20,875 bases of DNA from assembly GCA_900088475.1 (NCBI GenBank), contig FLMG01001886.1:1838-22712 (forward strand), read 5' to 3'. Under the pieces are notes generated by a model. That model saw only the letters and a list, made by a program, of their open reading frames with translations, ran no database searches and was not told where the DNA came from. The stretch is from Hyphochytrium catenoides. Lineage: Eukaryota > Sar > Hyphochytriomycetes > Hyphochytriales > Hyphochytriaceae. Positions 1 through 9,291 of the stretch are shown piece after piece. A program made the translations under genes and the position numbers. Position 1 is the stretch's first letter, and the number at the start of each line of letters is the position of its first letter.

Positions 1-80
1 GAGAGAGAGAGAGAGAGCGAGAGTAAGAGCGAGAGCGAGAGAGGGAGAGAGAAGGGGGGGAGGGGTGCGAGAGAGAGAGC
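1..80. repeat. GA-rich microsatellite at the left window edge
   Basis: Degenerate (GA)n tract with short interruptions (GC, TA, a run of seven G). It starts at base 1, so its true left end is outside the window. No coding potential. Confidence 0.9.
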
Positions 81-1513
81 TCTTAGTTAAAATTATATCA
101 AAATAAGAGACGCCAAAGGAGAAGACAGATGAGAGTATGACAGGCAGACAGTGGGACGGAGAGAGACACAGGTAAACCGAACGAGGTAAAGATACAGGGA
201 GACAGAGAAGCGAGAGAAATAGGCCGAGACAGAGCATGGAAAGCGAAGGGAATAGCCCGTACCAAGTTCCCGTCCATGGTATATAGGTTCACAAGCGGGA
301 CTGTCTCTTTCTCTGCGATCACACTCCTGACCTTGGCTCTAACAGTGCTTTGGTGCTGAAAAACAATTAAGAGTCAATTCACAGATCTAGTTATCTCCCC
401 AGGAAGTCCACCTCATCCCATTTATCCCTTCTCTCTCTCATTTGCCTAACTGAGCACATGTTACCTGAGAAGAGAAAAAGAGTACAGAGTCTCCGATTTT
501 CAGCTCTTTGGCAGCAACAGCAACCGCATCTTCCTTTCCTTTCCATGGATGAGCGCCAGCAGAGCGAACAAGAGACCGATAGAGTAGATGCTGAGGTGTG
601 ACCCGTAGAATAGATACGTCCCGGCAGCTTCTGGTCTCTCCTAGCGACAAAGGACAAGCCTCTGCAACCTCCAATTCAAGTCTGGATAGAGACAAGAAAA
701 CGCGAGCACAAGAGGAAGACAGGAAGAGAGAGAGTGAGGGCCCGAGGCGAAAGGAAGGAAGAGGGAACAAGGGCAGCCAACAAAGCGGAAGAAAAGGTAG
801 AAGTGAATCGCTCCTATGGTCTTTACCGAAGAAGAGTCTTAACACTTCGGCTGCTATTGTGCACTTGCTTATGATAGACCTGCGTCCAACTCACTTGACC
901 TGTTATCAACGACCATCGAACGGCGAGGAGAGACCAAAGAAGAGAGAGAATACACAGGGAGGAAGAGTAGCCCGGAATAGGGTAAGTGAACAAAGAATGG
1001 CGCAGGGAAGAACAAGCGTTAGGAGTTAGAATAGCTGATCAGCTGTATCAGTAAGAGGTAGAGCCAAGACAAGCTCAACTTTAGGCCAGGCGGGTGAGAC
1101 AAGAGAGAGAGAGAGAGAGTCCAAGACAAGTTTGAGTAACTAAAACTCCATACAAACGGGGAGGAATGCAGGCAAAGAGAGACCAAGTGAGAATGATGGG
1201 AGCCTATCTACCGCGAGAGGGAGGAGAGAGAGACAAACAGAGAGAGTGGGGGGAACTGGAGCGATTTCCTACCGGAGGCGGAGGACGAGAGGATATACTC
1301 GCCCACTGCAACATCTACTATCTTCTTTCTTTCGCCGCCCAGTGCTATTACATGGGAGTCATGCGCAAAGCATTCGGCTAATAAGAGGCACGGGTTAGAT
1401 GCAGTGCCTTTTGGACTACATCCTACGAAAGGATAGGCTATAAAGAGTGCAACCTGAACTAATAAAGGTCTTTGTCTTTTCATCTCCTTCTCTCTTTCTT
1501 GTTCCTCCCTCTC
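81..1513. other. Unassigned stretch downstream of the kelch-EGF gene
   Basis: About 1.4 kb without a gene I can support. It holds a short (GA)n array at 1101-1119 and generally purine-rich plus-strand sequence. Open frames here lack recognisable domains and several begin at non-ATG codons. An AATAAA occurs on the plus strand at 1461-1466, but no plus-strand gene precedes it. No AATAAA is visible on the minus strand within reach of the kelch-EGF stop codon, so the 3' end of that transcript is undefined. A minus-strand pyrimidine-rich acceptor with an open frame at about 248-355 could be an exon of another gene (see findings). Confidence 0.6.
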
Positions 1514-4500
1514 TCACTGTTTCTCTCTCGCTCTTTCTCTCTTGATCAACAAGGAGCCCCAAGCTTCATTACCATTTTGGTACTGGCTGGAGAGGGTCTG
1601 ATTCCTATTCTGACAGTAGGTTCCGTAATAGAAGGGTTGGCAGTTGCAACCAGTCCCTAGTGTGTCACACTCTCCATTCCCTGAGCACTCGGTACCGTTC
1701 ACCATACAGAGACCTGGCCAAGAGGGGAAGGACGAAGAGAAGCAAGATAAGAGAAGTGATCTTCTTTGGCATATGGCTTCGAAGAGTCAACCAAGAATAA
1801 GACGGCAAGAAACTCAAAGAGTTGTGAAGAGTTCACGTCGGACATGATCCGAGTGTCAGTCCTTAGAGGGAATGAGAAGAAGAGATGCGAGAGAGAGACA
1901 GGGAGGGAGCCTTACTTGTCTTTTTGTACTCAAAGACCCTTGAGCTTCGCAGTCCTCCTGCGGACGTTCCTCCGACAACGATCAGGGAGGGAAGAGACGT
2001 CAGGTTCGACGCATAGTAACGCGTTGTTGAGGGGCACTCTCCACAACCGTCACGGGGATAGAGATCGATGTACTTGCCTATGACACACGTGAGACGGAAC
2101 AAGCCAGTGAGGACGCAGGTAAGGACAGAGACGAAAGAGACACGACGCCTATCTTAACCACTGGGTGCGTACTCTGAAACAATCTAAGGAGGATAGAGAC
2201 AATGTGGAAGCGGCAAGTATTAAAGCGGAAGTGCTGAAAAGATGAGGACGAGGTCGTAAAGAAGATAGCGTCCGGCCTTGACGAAGTGAAAGAGGCTGTC
2301 TCTTACTGAGTTCTTCTGGAGGAGAGACGGTAGATTTGTCTTTCATATGAACCAGCCTGCCACTCACCTCCCCTGAACAATGAGGTTGGACATATTTTAG
2401 CACGGTAAGTGTAGGGCCAGGACCCCGAGAAAAGGCAGCAAGACATACTCCGGCCTTTGCCAGTCCAACTTTCTCGCGCTTTCACTTCCCCTCTCTCTCC
2501 TTCCTCCCTCTCTCTCCTTCCTCCCTGTCTCTCTTTCGTTCTCTTGCTTTTCTCTATCTATCTCCTTCAGCTTTATCTCTTTTTCTCTCTCTCTCTCGCC
2601 CGCGCTCTTTCTCCCTCTTCTCCGTTCTCGATCTCTCTTTCTCATTGGCCGTCTCGGTAACTTCCAATCTAAGTCTGTCTCGCTCTCTCTCCCTCTCGCT
2701 TTCGTCTCCCCTGCGGGTGCCATTTTAATGTCAAAAGTCCTCCCCCTCTGCTCGAGTTCGCTTGCCAAGGTTACTTACTTGGTCCGCCGTAGCACCCCGG
2801 AGCGCAGACGTAAGGTGTAAAATTGATGGGTTTCTGGATGACAAGCGCCTTCATCCCATACTTTCCAAGACATTTCTGCGCAGCTGACGGGGCGTTCTCT
2901 GCCATACACCAGTCAGGCTTATGTGTATCTGTATCAAGGCGCGTCCAGTCGACTGAGAATGTGGAAGTGCGACAGAGGCGGAAAGACAAAGAGGGATAGC
3001 GTAAGAGAAAAGGTCAGTTATGGTCAGCGAGAGACAAAATTTTCTAAGCAGTTACCTCCATTTGTACTGGTCCAGACGTCGGCATAGCCAAGGATATGGT
3101 TAAATCCAGCCTCTGTACAGAAAAAGAATGAGAGCAATCAGCTACTCTTGTCTCCTACTCTATCCCTTGCGGTCCTCTACTTCAGCTCTCTCATTCTCCC
3201 AGCATCATTCTTCTTGTTATCCGTCTCTTTCTTGTTCTACCTCCTCCAGCGGACAACTTCCGCCATTTGTAGAGACTTACGCTTTCTAGCTCCGCCCATG
3301 AGCCACATCCTGGGTTCTTGAGCATCATACACCGTCAAAGTGTCCCATACAACCAGTGAACCCCACGCGCGCGGAAACCATTCCGCAGTCTTCCTCAACC
3401 TGAACCATTTATCTGGATGGAACCAATGCAGCAAGCAGCTCATGAGTATCAACGGCCACCACGGAGACAAGAAGGAGGATTAGACCTCTAGGAGAAGAGG
3501 TGTCATCCTCCAGCCTTTTTCCAGCCAACGTTGCCTCCCCATCAACAATTTCCTGGTGTCCTCTGTAGCTACTACTGACCTAACTCACATACGGCGACCT
3601 GCTTTCTACATCCTCCTTTTTCTCTCTAGTATCCAAATTATCTGGCAGACGAACTGAGGGTCTCGCCCTATCCCTTCGGAGCTCAAGATCTGGCCTTACC
3701 GTCGGTCGAACGCAAGAACCAAACGTCGCTCACAGTCATTCCCTGGTCGTCTCCCTTACTCTTCCAGTTAGTGGTGTAGCCGCCCATCACAAAAAGCCTC
3801 TCCCAGCTCCGTCCATCTTTGTTCACGGTCTGGGAGGTGCAGAGAGCGCCAGCCCGCGGTGACCAAAGAGCGTCAGGATGTCTCCTCCAGACTATAGTAA
3901 GAGCAAGCATGAGCGACAGAGGAGTAAGATACATTGTTAGCAGGCAAGAGGTGCGGTGTAGGAGCCGGGCAAAGAGAAGAGCAGAGAGAGAGGACCAGCG
4001 GTGGACGAAACCATAAGCATTCTCACCTTTGAGGTCTTTGGTCGACCACACATCCTTCAGAGAAGGAGAACCTCCAAGCACGTAAAGCTCTCCTTTAAAT
4101 ACCACTGCGCAGTGCCAAGCGCGAGGCGGAAAGGGCGCCAGCGGAGCTTGGGTCCACAAAGCTGAATAGGAAAGAAAGACATGTGAGGCTCGAGCGTGCG
4201 GCGTCAGATTGACTTCACGAGGTAATGGGCAAGAGTAGTTGGCCGTTAGACAAAAACGAACAAAGCGCAGCAGTCAGAGGAACCGGGATTGCCTTCTAAA
4301 CCAAGGTGAGGGAGACTAAGAACATGAAGCTAGGTGGGCCGAAACGTATCCACTTGGAGCCGTGAGAGCATGACAAGCTTGTGAACAAAATAGAGCACAA
4401 AGTTGTACGAGTGTGAAAGTGGAGAGGGGTGAGAGAGAGAAAAAGGAGAGAGGAAACAGTGAGAGAGAGAGAATGGGAGCACAATGGAAGAGCAAGAGAC

Positions 4501-5259
4501 TGAGACAGCGAGAGAAAGGGAGAGAGAGTGGGGACAGAGAAAGAGAACCAAAGCGGGTGAAGGAGAGAGAAAAAGACAAACGTGATGAGAAACGAATGAC
4601 CGTTTACCTCCATTAGAAGAGATCCAGACTTCGTTAGAAGCATCTGGTGTGAAGCCTCCTATCAGGACCATGTAACCCTCATCAGGCACCTTCTGGAGCC
4701 GATCGTCGTTGATTTCAAGAGGACTGTTGATTTTAGGCTTGAACACAGTGAGACTGTGACCCGACCGCGGGCCCCAGGCACTCGAACTGTTCACTAGCTG
4801 CCAGTCCGCACCATCGACAGACTTCCAGATGTCGTTGCTGAAGAGGTAAAGTGTGGGAAGACAAATTGAGAGAGAAAAGAAAGGTTGCAGTGGCTGCAAA
4901 GGAGAGTCGAAGACCACAAGGACCGCAAGGAATGGAGTGAAAGGAGACAAGACGGACAAACACGAGAGAGAAAGGACAGGCACGCGCAGAACAAGACGGC
5001 CGTGGCACGTAGAAGAGCAAACTAAAGAAATGGAAAAAGTCTGTTCCCCGGTCAGCTGCCCAACGGCACGCCCGCGTCAACTCACATGCGATTCCGGGGG
5101 ATCAGGAACATATCCTGATATTCGTCCGTGCGTCCGCCTGCAATCCAAGCTGCGCCTTGATAATACACAGCCCCAAAGTCTAAGATAGCAGGCGACAGTT
5201 ACGATGAAAGAACGCAGGGCTTCCGTTAGCAGAAGACTTCCATTGATGGAAACCGACAG

Positions 5260-5312
<53 letters not shown>

Positions 5313-6053
5313 CAAAAAAGAAAAGAAGTAACCGTGCAAAGTCACAAGTAAGAAGCTAGGTGTCTGTGCGACCACTGATAACGGGTGATGTATGGTACGT
5401 GGAAGATAGCGAGACGCGAGAAAAGAAAGATAGGTAAAGAAGAGAGAAATAGAAAGAGCAAACGAAAACGACAAGAGGATAAGAGAGAGATACAGGATAT
5501 GATAGAGAGAGAGACAGACAGAGAGATATGAGAGAGAGAGACACAGAGACAGAGTTGAAGAAAGGACAGAGCGAGAGGAAAGAGCAAGAGAAAAAGAGCG
5601 AGAGGAAAAGAGAGAGATGATAGAGGACAATAACTCTAAAGCCCTCACCATCTCTGGCCGAGTACTTGGGTTGGGCAGATGGGTCTGTCAGGTCTGACCA
5701 CGTGTCATCAAACTCCCACGCCGTTTTCTCTCCACCATAGCGATAGGAGCCCAGACACACGGTTTGAGCGGCAAACAGAAAGCCTGGACCAGGATACACA
5801 AAGAAAGACAAGGAACCATGCGGGAGAGAGACAAGGAGAGAGAGAAAGGGTGCGTTAGAAAGCCAACCAGACCACATGTAGGACGAGCAGAAAGCTTTCT
5901 GAGGACCGAGGAGGACAGAGGAGGAAGAGAAAAGGTATGAGGAAAGCCAGAAAGAAAAACGAAATCCTTCGCTTAGCTCAGTGCGCTCGACTTACGCGGC
6001 AGACCCAGCAGCCACACGGCACAGAGAGATAGAGAAGACGCTGTTGAGCACAT
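1514..6053 (-). CDS. Secreted kelch-repeat / EGF-like protein, 11 exons
   Basis: Exons, in transcript order: 6053-5996, 5783-5649, 5179-5086, 4837-4608, 4161-4027, 3891-3700, 3412-3281, 3112-3056, 2952-2779, 2077-1916, 1713-1514. All ten introns are GT-AG (103-701 nt; donors such as GTAAGT, GTGAGG, GTGAGT, GTAAGG) and the frame stays open to a TGA at 1514-1516. The product is about 522 aa. Residues 1-25 form a signal peptide (hydrophobic LSLCAVWLLGLP core), which is why I chose the ATG at 6053 although the frame is open upstream. About six kelch-type blades follow, around residues 61-107, 119-176, 185-220, 229-284, 297-347 and 423-455. They carry GG doublets (WIAGG, VLIGG, YVLGG, FVMGG, WLMGG, IVVGG) and a repeated D/E-V/I-W-x-S signature. 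A Cys-rich stretch (about 360-420) lies between blades 5 and 6. A six-Cys EGF-like module (C459, C466, C472, C479, C481, C490) ends the protein. It is presumably extracellular; the ligand is unknown. The gene model is inferred by hand. The 3' end is the least certain part, because a GTAATG donor at 1572 could lead to a further exon. Confidence 0.82.
2078..2778 (-). other. Intron 9 of the kelch-EGF gene, with a polarity-reversed microsatellite
   Basis: Longest intron of the gene (701 nt), from donor GTAAGT at 2778 to acceptor CATAG ending at 2078. Other large introns are CT-rich on the sense strand. Here 2485-2720 is CT-rich on the plus strand, so it is GA-rich in the sense direction and yields a spurious Arg/Glu-rich open frame. 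A possible 9-nt microexon (2307-2315) lies inside, flanked by a good acceptor and a GTAAGA donor. Confidence 0.7.
4418..4570. repeat. GA-rich low-complexity tract in intron 4 of the kelch-EGF gene
   Basis: Plus strand is dominated by GAGA and GGGAGAGAG words, giving a CT-rich sense-strand intron. Ser/Leu-rich open frames across it are artefacts of the composition. Confidence 0.8.
5264..5620. repeat. (AG)n microsatellite and flanking GA-rich tract in intron 2 of the kelch-EGF gene
   Basis: An almost perfect (AG)n run of about 42 nt at 5264-5305 is followed by degenerate GA-rich DNA to about 5620. In the sense direction it is a long polypyrimidine tract ending about 85 nt before the acceptor of exon 3 (AG at 5180-5181). 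Confidence 0.88.
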
Positions 6054-6359
6054 CTCTATAGTCTCCGGTAATAAGACGGCGCAAGAAGATGGAGAGATGG
6101 AGAGGACGAAGAGCGGGACCAAGGAGTGCGAAGGCGCGCGACGGAGAGAACTATAGAGAGACAAGTGCTCGGTAATGGAAAGGCCTGAGGAGCTGTAGGA
6201 GGTGTCCAATAGGTCTTTCTATACGACAGCTCCTGGCGAAGTGACAGCCCGGCCTTCGGAATACTGATGCAGCGTTGAAGTCACCAAGGAAAGGAGAGAT
6301 AGAGCGCTCGCAGCGAAGGACAAAGAAACATAGACAAGAGGGTGACAGGAGGAAGACCA

Positions 6360-6470
6360 AGAAGAGACAAAGAGAGAAAGTGACAGACAAACGGGGAGAG
6401 AGAGAGACAGAGAAAGGGACAGTGAGAGAGAGAGACAGAGAAGGGGACCGTGAGAAAGAGAGAGAGGGGG
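6360..6470. repeat. GA-rich tract upstream of the kelch-EGF start codon
   Basis: Degenerate GAGA/GACAGA repeats on the plus strand, CT-rich in the sense direction of the kelch-EGF gene. They lie between the start codon (6053) and a TATA-like element at 6535, so they may be 5' UTR or a 5' UTR intron. Confidence 0.7.
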
Positions 6471-6534
6471 TACAGTTAGAGGTGGAAAGAAGTGAGGACA
6501 CCGCTGTGTGAACTGCAGAGCCCGCCTTCTTCCC

Positions 6535-6546
6535 TATTTATAAAAG
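6535..6546. promoter_or_regulatory. TATA-like element, readable on both strands
   Basis: The plus strand reads TATTTATAAAAG. The minus strand contains TATAAATA followed by GGG, the plus strand contains TATAAAAG. On the minus strand it could be the core promoter of the kelch-EGF gene, with transcription starting near 6505 and a 5' leader of about 450 nt. This rests on motif only. Confidence 0.3.
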
Positions 6547-6881
6547 ACAGAAGGCAAGAGTCAAATGCAGTGTCTCCAGTGCTGTTGCAGGACTGTTGAG
6601 CACAGTTCCTGGGGCGAAGGAAACCACGAGACAGAGGGGTCAGCCCCAGGTCCTGAGCATGCTCTTACACATAACAGCAGTGAACCAGATTTTCGCAAGG
6701 ATAGAGACGGGGAAAGTGGTGATTAGACCGAGCGAGAGGAGGGAGAGAGAGAGAGTGAACACTGGAAGCTTTTAGCGGATGGCTCTGTTGTGGAGTGAGG
6801 TGAAAGGAAACTTCCCACTTCACCTTTGACATAGGGAAAGCCGCTCGACACACTGTGGAAACGCGTTTGGTCCTTTGAAAG

Positions 6882-6922
6882 CACTCTCTCTCTGTGTCTC
6901 TCTGTGTCTCTCTCTGTCTCTG

Positions 6923-6964
<42 letters not shown>

Positions 6965-7010
6965 TCTTTCTCCTCTCTCCCTCTCTCTCTCTCTCTTTCT
7001 CTCTCTTTCC

Positions 7011-7063
<53 letters not shown>
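6882..7063. repeat. Long (CT)n microsatellite
   Basis: About 180 nt of CT/TCTTT repeats, with a near-perfect (CT)22 run at 7018-7062. Open frames on both strands here (Ser/Leu on plus, Arg/Glu on minus) are low-complexity shadows and not genes. Confidence 0.92.
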
Positions 7064-7067
<4 letters not shown>

Positions 7068-7080
7068 TCTCACATCATCG

Positions 7081-8120
7081 GCCCACATTCAGGCCTCTCA
7101 AATCTACTCTGTTGACCCTCCTCCTCCTCCTTTCTTCTCTTTCCCTCCATGCCCTTTCGAGGTCTGAACCTCTCTGCCACATTCCCGACAAAACGCACTC
7201 TATCCTCAATAAAGGTGATTCATATATCAAATAGCTGACTGTATACTGCCCAGTAAGAGCCTATACTGTACCCCACTGAGAACCTCTATGACTCATACGA
7301 CTACAACGCACGTAGCCCAACCTTGTTGATATTTGATAACCATACATTCTTGATCAGAAACTGTAGACACCACCCAGATTACGTTGACGGGCTTTATTAT
7401 AGAGAATCATCATGAGCGTTATTAGGGTGGATGATGTGGGATTCATCCTGTATTTGTAATGTAGCCACATAAAATCTGTAATGATGATGGCTAGGAAAAT
7501 CGTGTACAAGGATAAAAAGAGAGAGTGAATAATCATCATCGTCCATCTCTCTTCTCATCAATCTTCGACCTTCAGCCAAAGTGCACTCGATGTGCCCAAG
7601 ACATCTTATCATCAGCCTACTAAGATCCTTCGCCTTCCCTGGTCTGCGCCAACTTATATCCTTTATCCTTCATAGCTAGACGGCATTGTTGACGACCATG
7701 CTGTTGAGACTGACAAGAGCTTGGAAGAATAATATCCTGTCTTCTCGAGGAGTAGACGTCCTCCTACGTTCGACACATTCGAGCGCGTTAAAGGTCCTAG
7801 CTAGGAGTCCTTACATTATCTAGAGCTTTCTTGGTACACTCTCATTTCTTTTCTTGTTGAACGAACGCCATACACATGTGTATTAATTTTCTAGGCGTGT
7901 CAAGATATGTCGAGCCTGATAACAAGTTGAGAAGAAAAGAACGATGAGAAACTGAACGAGAAAACGTTGAACGAAGTGTGCCGTCCTATCGTTAATAAGC
8001 AGCCCAGTCCCAAGGGTATTTGTACAGTGATCTAGAGGCACTCAGGTAGTGCTCTTAGTCCAAATCCGCTCAAATAGAGTACAGCGATAAATACAATGAA
8101 TACAAAGCATAGCTGAGTAG
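7081..8120. other. Intergenic stretch without a supported gene
   Basis: Roughly 1 kb of unique, AT-richer DNA between the CT array and the PH-domain gene. It contains an AATAAA on the plus strand at 7208-7213 with no recognised plus-strand gene before it. Short minus-strand frames near 7354-7612 show no domain. Nothing else is evident. Confidence 0.55.
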
Positions 8121-9291
8121 CTAAAAGAAAGTAGCGCTCAGCTCCGGATAGAAAAGGTAGTGGAACCGCTGACGCCATAATCCAGAGGTCTCGCGAAGGC
8201 TCCAACGCTGCCCTGGATCCAAAGCAGCTTCGAAGAAAATGCCAACCAAGGATTTTCTTCGAAACTCAGGCTCCCGTTGGGTACGTTTAGAGACTGCTAC
8301 GGAACACAACGAGCATCCCTTGAGAGCCTGATGTATAAGGTAGAGAGATACTCTAGTGCGCCCTGAGATGAGAGGCACAAAACTCTCAGTGCGCTTGTGC
8401 AAGTTGGGGCACTTGCGGGCTTCTCGCGAAAAGTTTTAAGGGCATCCGCCTTGCTCCGTCGTATGGACCGACCCTACCTGCCTGGACATCGATGGACGTT
8501 GATTCCCCACCCACAGGACGACCCGATAACCCCAACCGTCTAAGCATTCTACTAATTATACTGCCTCTTCGCGAGGCAGACTTTTCACTTATGGCACTGC
8601 TCCTTACTAACGATGAAAAGTTTGAGTCGCGCAGATCTACTTGGGGGTGTGTCGAGGTTTCCAGAACTGAAGTCTTCGTAGGGGAACCAGTAGAAAGAGA
8701 GGGTCGTTGCTGTGTCATCCTGCCTCTTTCTGGCAGAGATGGACCGCTAGATGTGAGCAAAAACCCGCGTATTCTAGCGTACAACTCCAAAGCAACCACC
8801 TCATTACATCCCTGAACGGCTTGAAGATAGTAAGGCTCTTTCCAAGCATTTCTTCTCCATGATCGAAGAGCCTCTATCCAGCTGTCCCTAACCTTTCTCG
8901 TTGATGCGCTGAAGATAAGTGTCTTCTTTCCCATGCTTATCTCTGAACCTTCTTCAGTTTTCCTAGCCTTGTGACTAGATGAGAATGAGCCTCCGTGAGA
9001 AGAGGCGAAACTGCTGTCTGTCGTCTCGACCTCACTTCCTAAGGTCTTCTCTTGCACTCCCAAGCTTAATGGCTCCTTTGTACGCAACCCATTTGGGTGT
9101 ACCACTATCACCAGTCGATGAGCATCTCGCTTTGGTCGCATAACCTGCACACTTCGGCCGGTAAAGCACACCTCTTCCTCCAGGTGTCCAGAAGACGGAT
9201 GGAAGAGAGAGAGCTTGCCATCAGCTAGCCTTACAAGCACCACCTCTACGATTCTTGGAGCACAATGCTGCAGAAGATAACCCTCAGCCAT
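8121..9291 (-). CDS. PH-domain protein (probably two exons)
   Basis: The ATG at 9291 opens a frame with a PH (pleckstrin homology) domain at the very N-terminus. It has an EGYLLQ first strand (residues 3-8), VVLVRLADGKLSLF (17-30), then a Ser/Glu-rich loop (about 70-121). It closes with LIFSASTRKVRDSWIEAL and the conserved helix Trp at 138. The start is chosen because the domain begins immediately after it. PH domains bind phosphoinositides or proteins at membranes; the ligand cannot be read here. The rest (150 onward) is Ser/Arg-rich and unrecognised. Read straight through, the frame stops at 8386-8388 (301 aa). My preferred model removes a 115-nt intron (8363-8477, donor GTAGGG, acceptor CATCTCAG, phase 1), joining exons 9291-8478 and 8362-8121 into about 351 aa ending at TAG 8121-8123. 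The splice is inferred; the PH assignment is firmer. Confidence 0.68.
8229..8263. repeat. Perfect 12-bp inverted repeat (hairpin) inside the PH gene's second exon
   Basis: TTCGAAGAAAAT at 8229-8240 and its exact reverse complement at 8252-8263 flank an 11-nt loop. It lies in the coding part of the inferred second exon, or in the 3' UTR if the gene ends at 8386. Confidence 0.85.

Noticed and set aside
598-1029. 143-codon plus-strand frame
   Set aside because: Starts at GTG, Arg/Lys/Glu-rich from purine-rich DNA, no domain.
2397-2768. Arg/Glu-rich 123-codon minus-strand frame
   Set aside because: It lies wholly in intron 9 of the kelch-EGF gene and is encoded mainly by GA repeats; the splice phase from exon 9 to exon 10 works without it.
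4296-4643. Ser/Leu-rich minus-strand frames resembling membrane segments
   Set aside because: Intron 4 pyrimidine tract read as protein; only the part above 4608 is exon.
6665-7234. Overlapping open frames on both strands rich in Arg/Glu or Ser/Leu
   Set aside because: They are six-frame readings of a (CT)n/(GA)n microsatellite and have no sequence complexity beyond it.
7397-7660. Faint reverse-transcriptase-like words (minus strand RCLGHIECTL; plus strand KILRLPWSAP)
   Set aside because: They are on opposite strands and short. No catalytic YxDD/FxDD block, endonuclease or poly(A) tail is present, so a LINE remnant is not supported.
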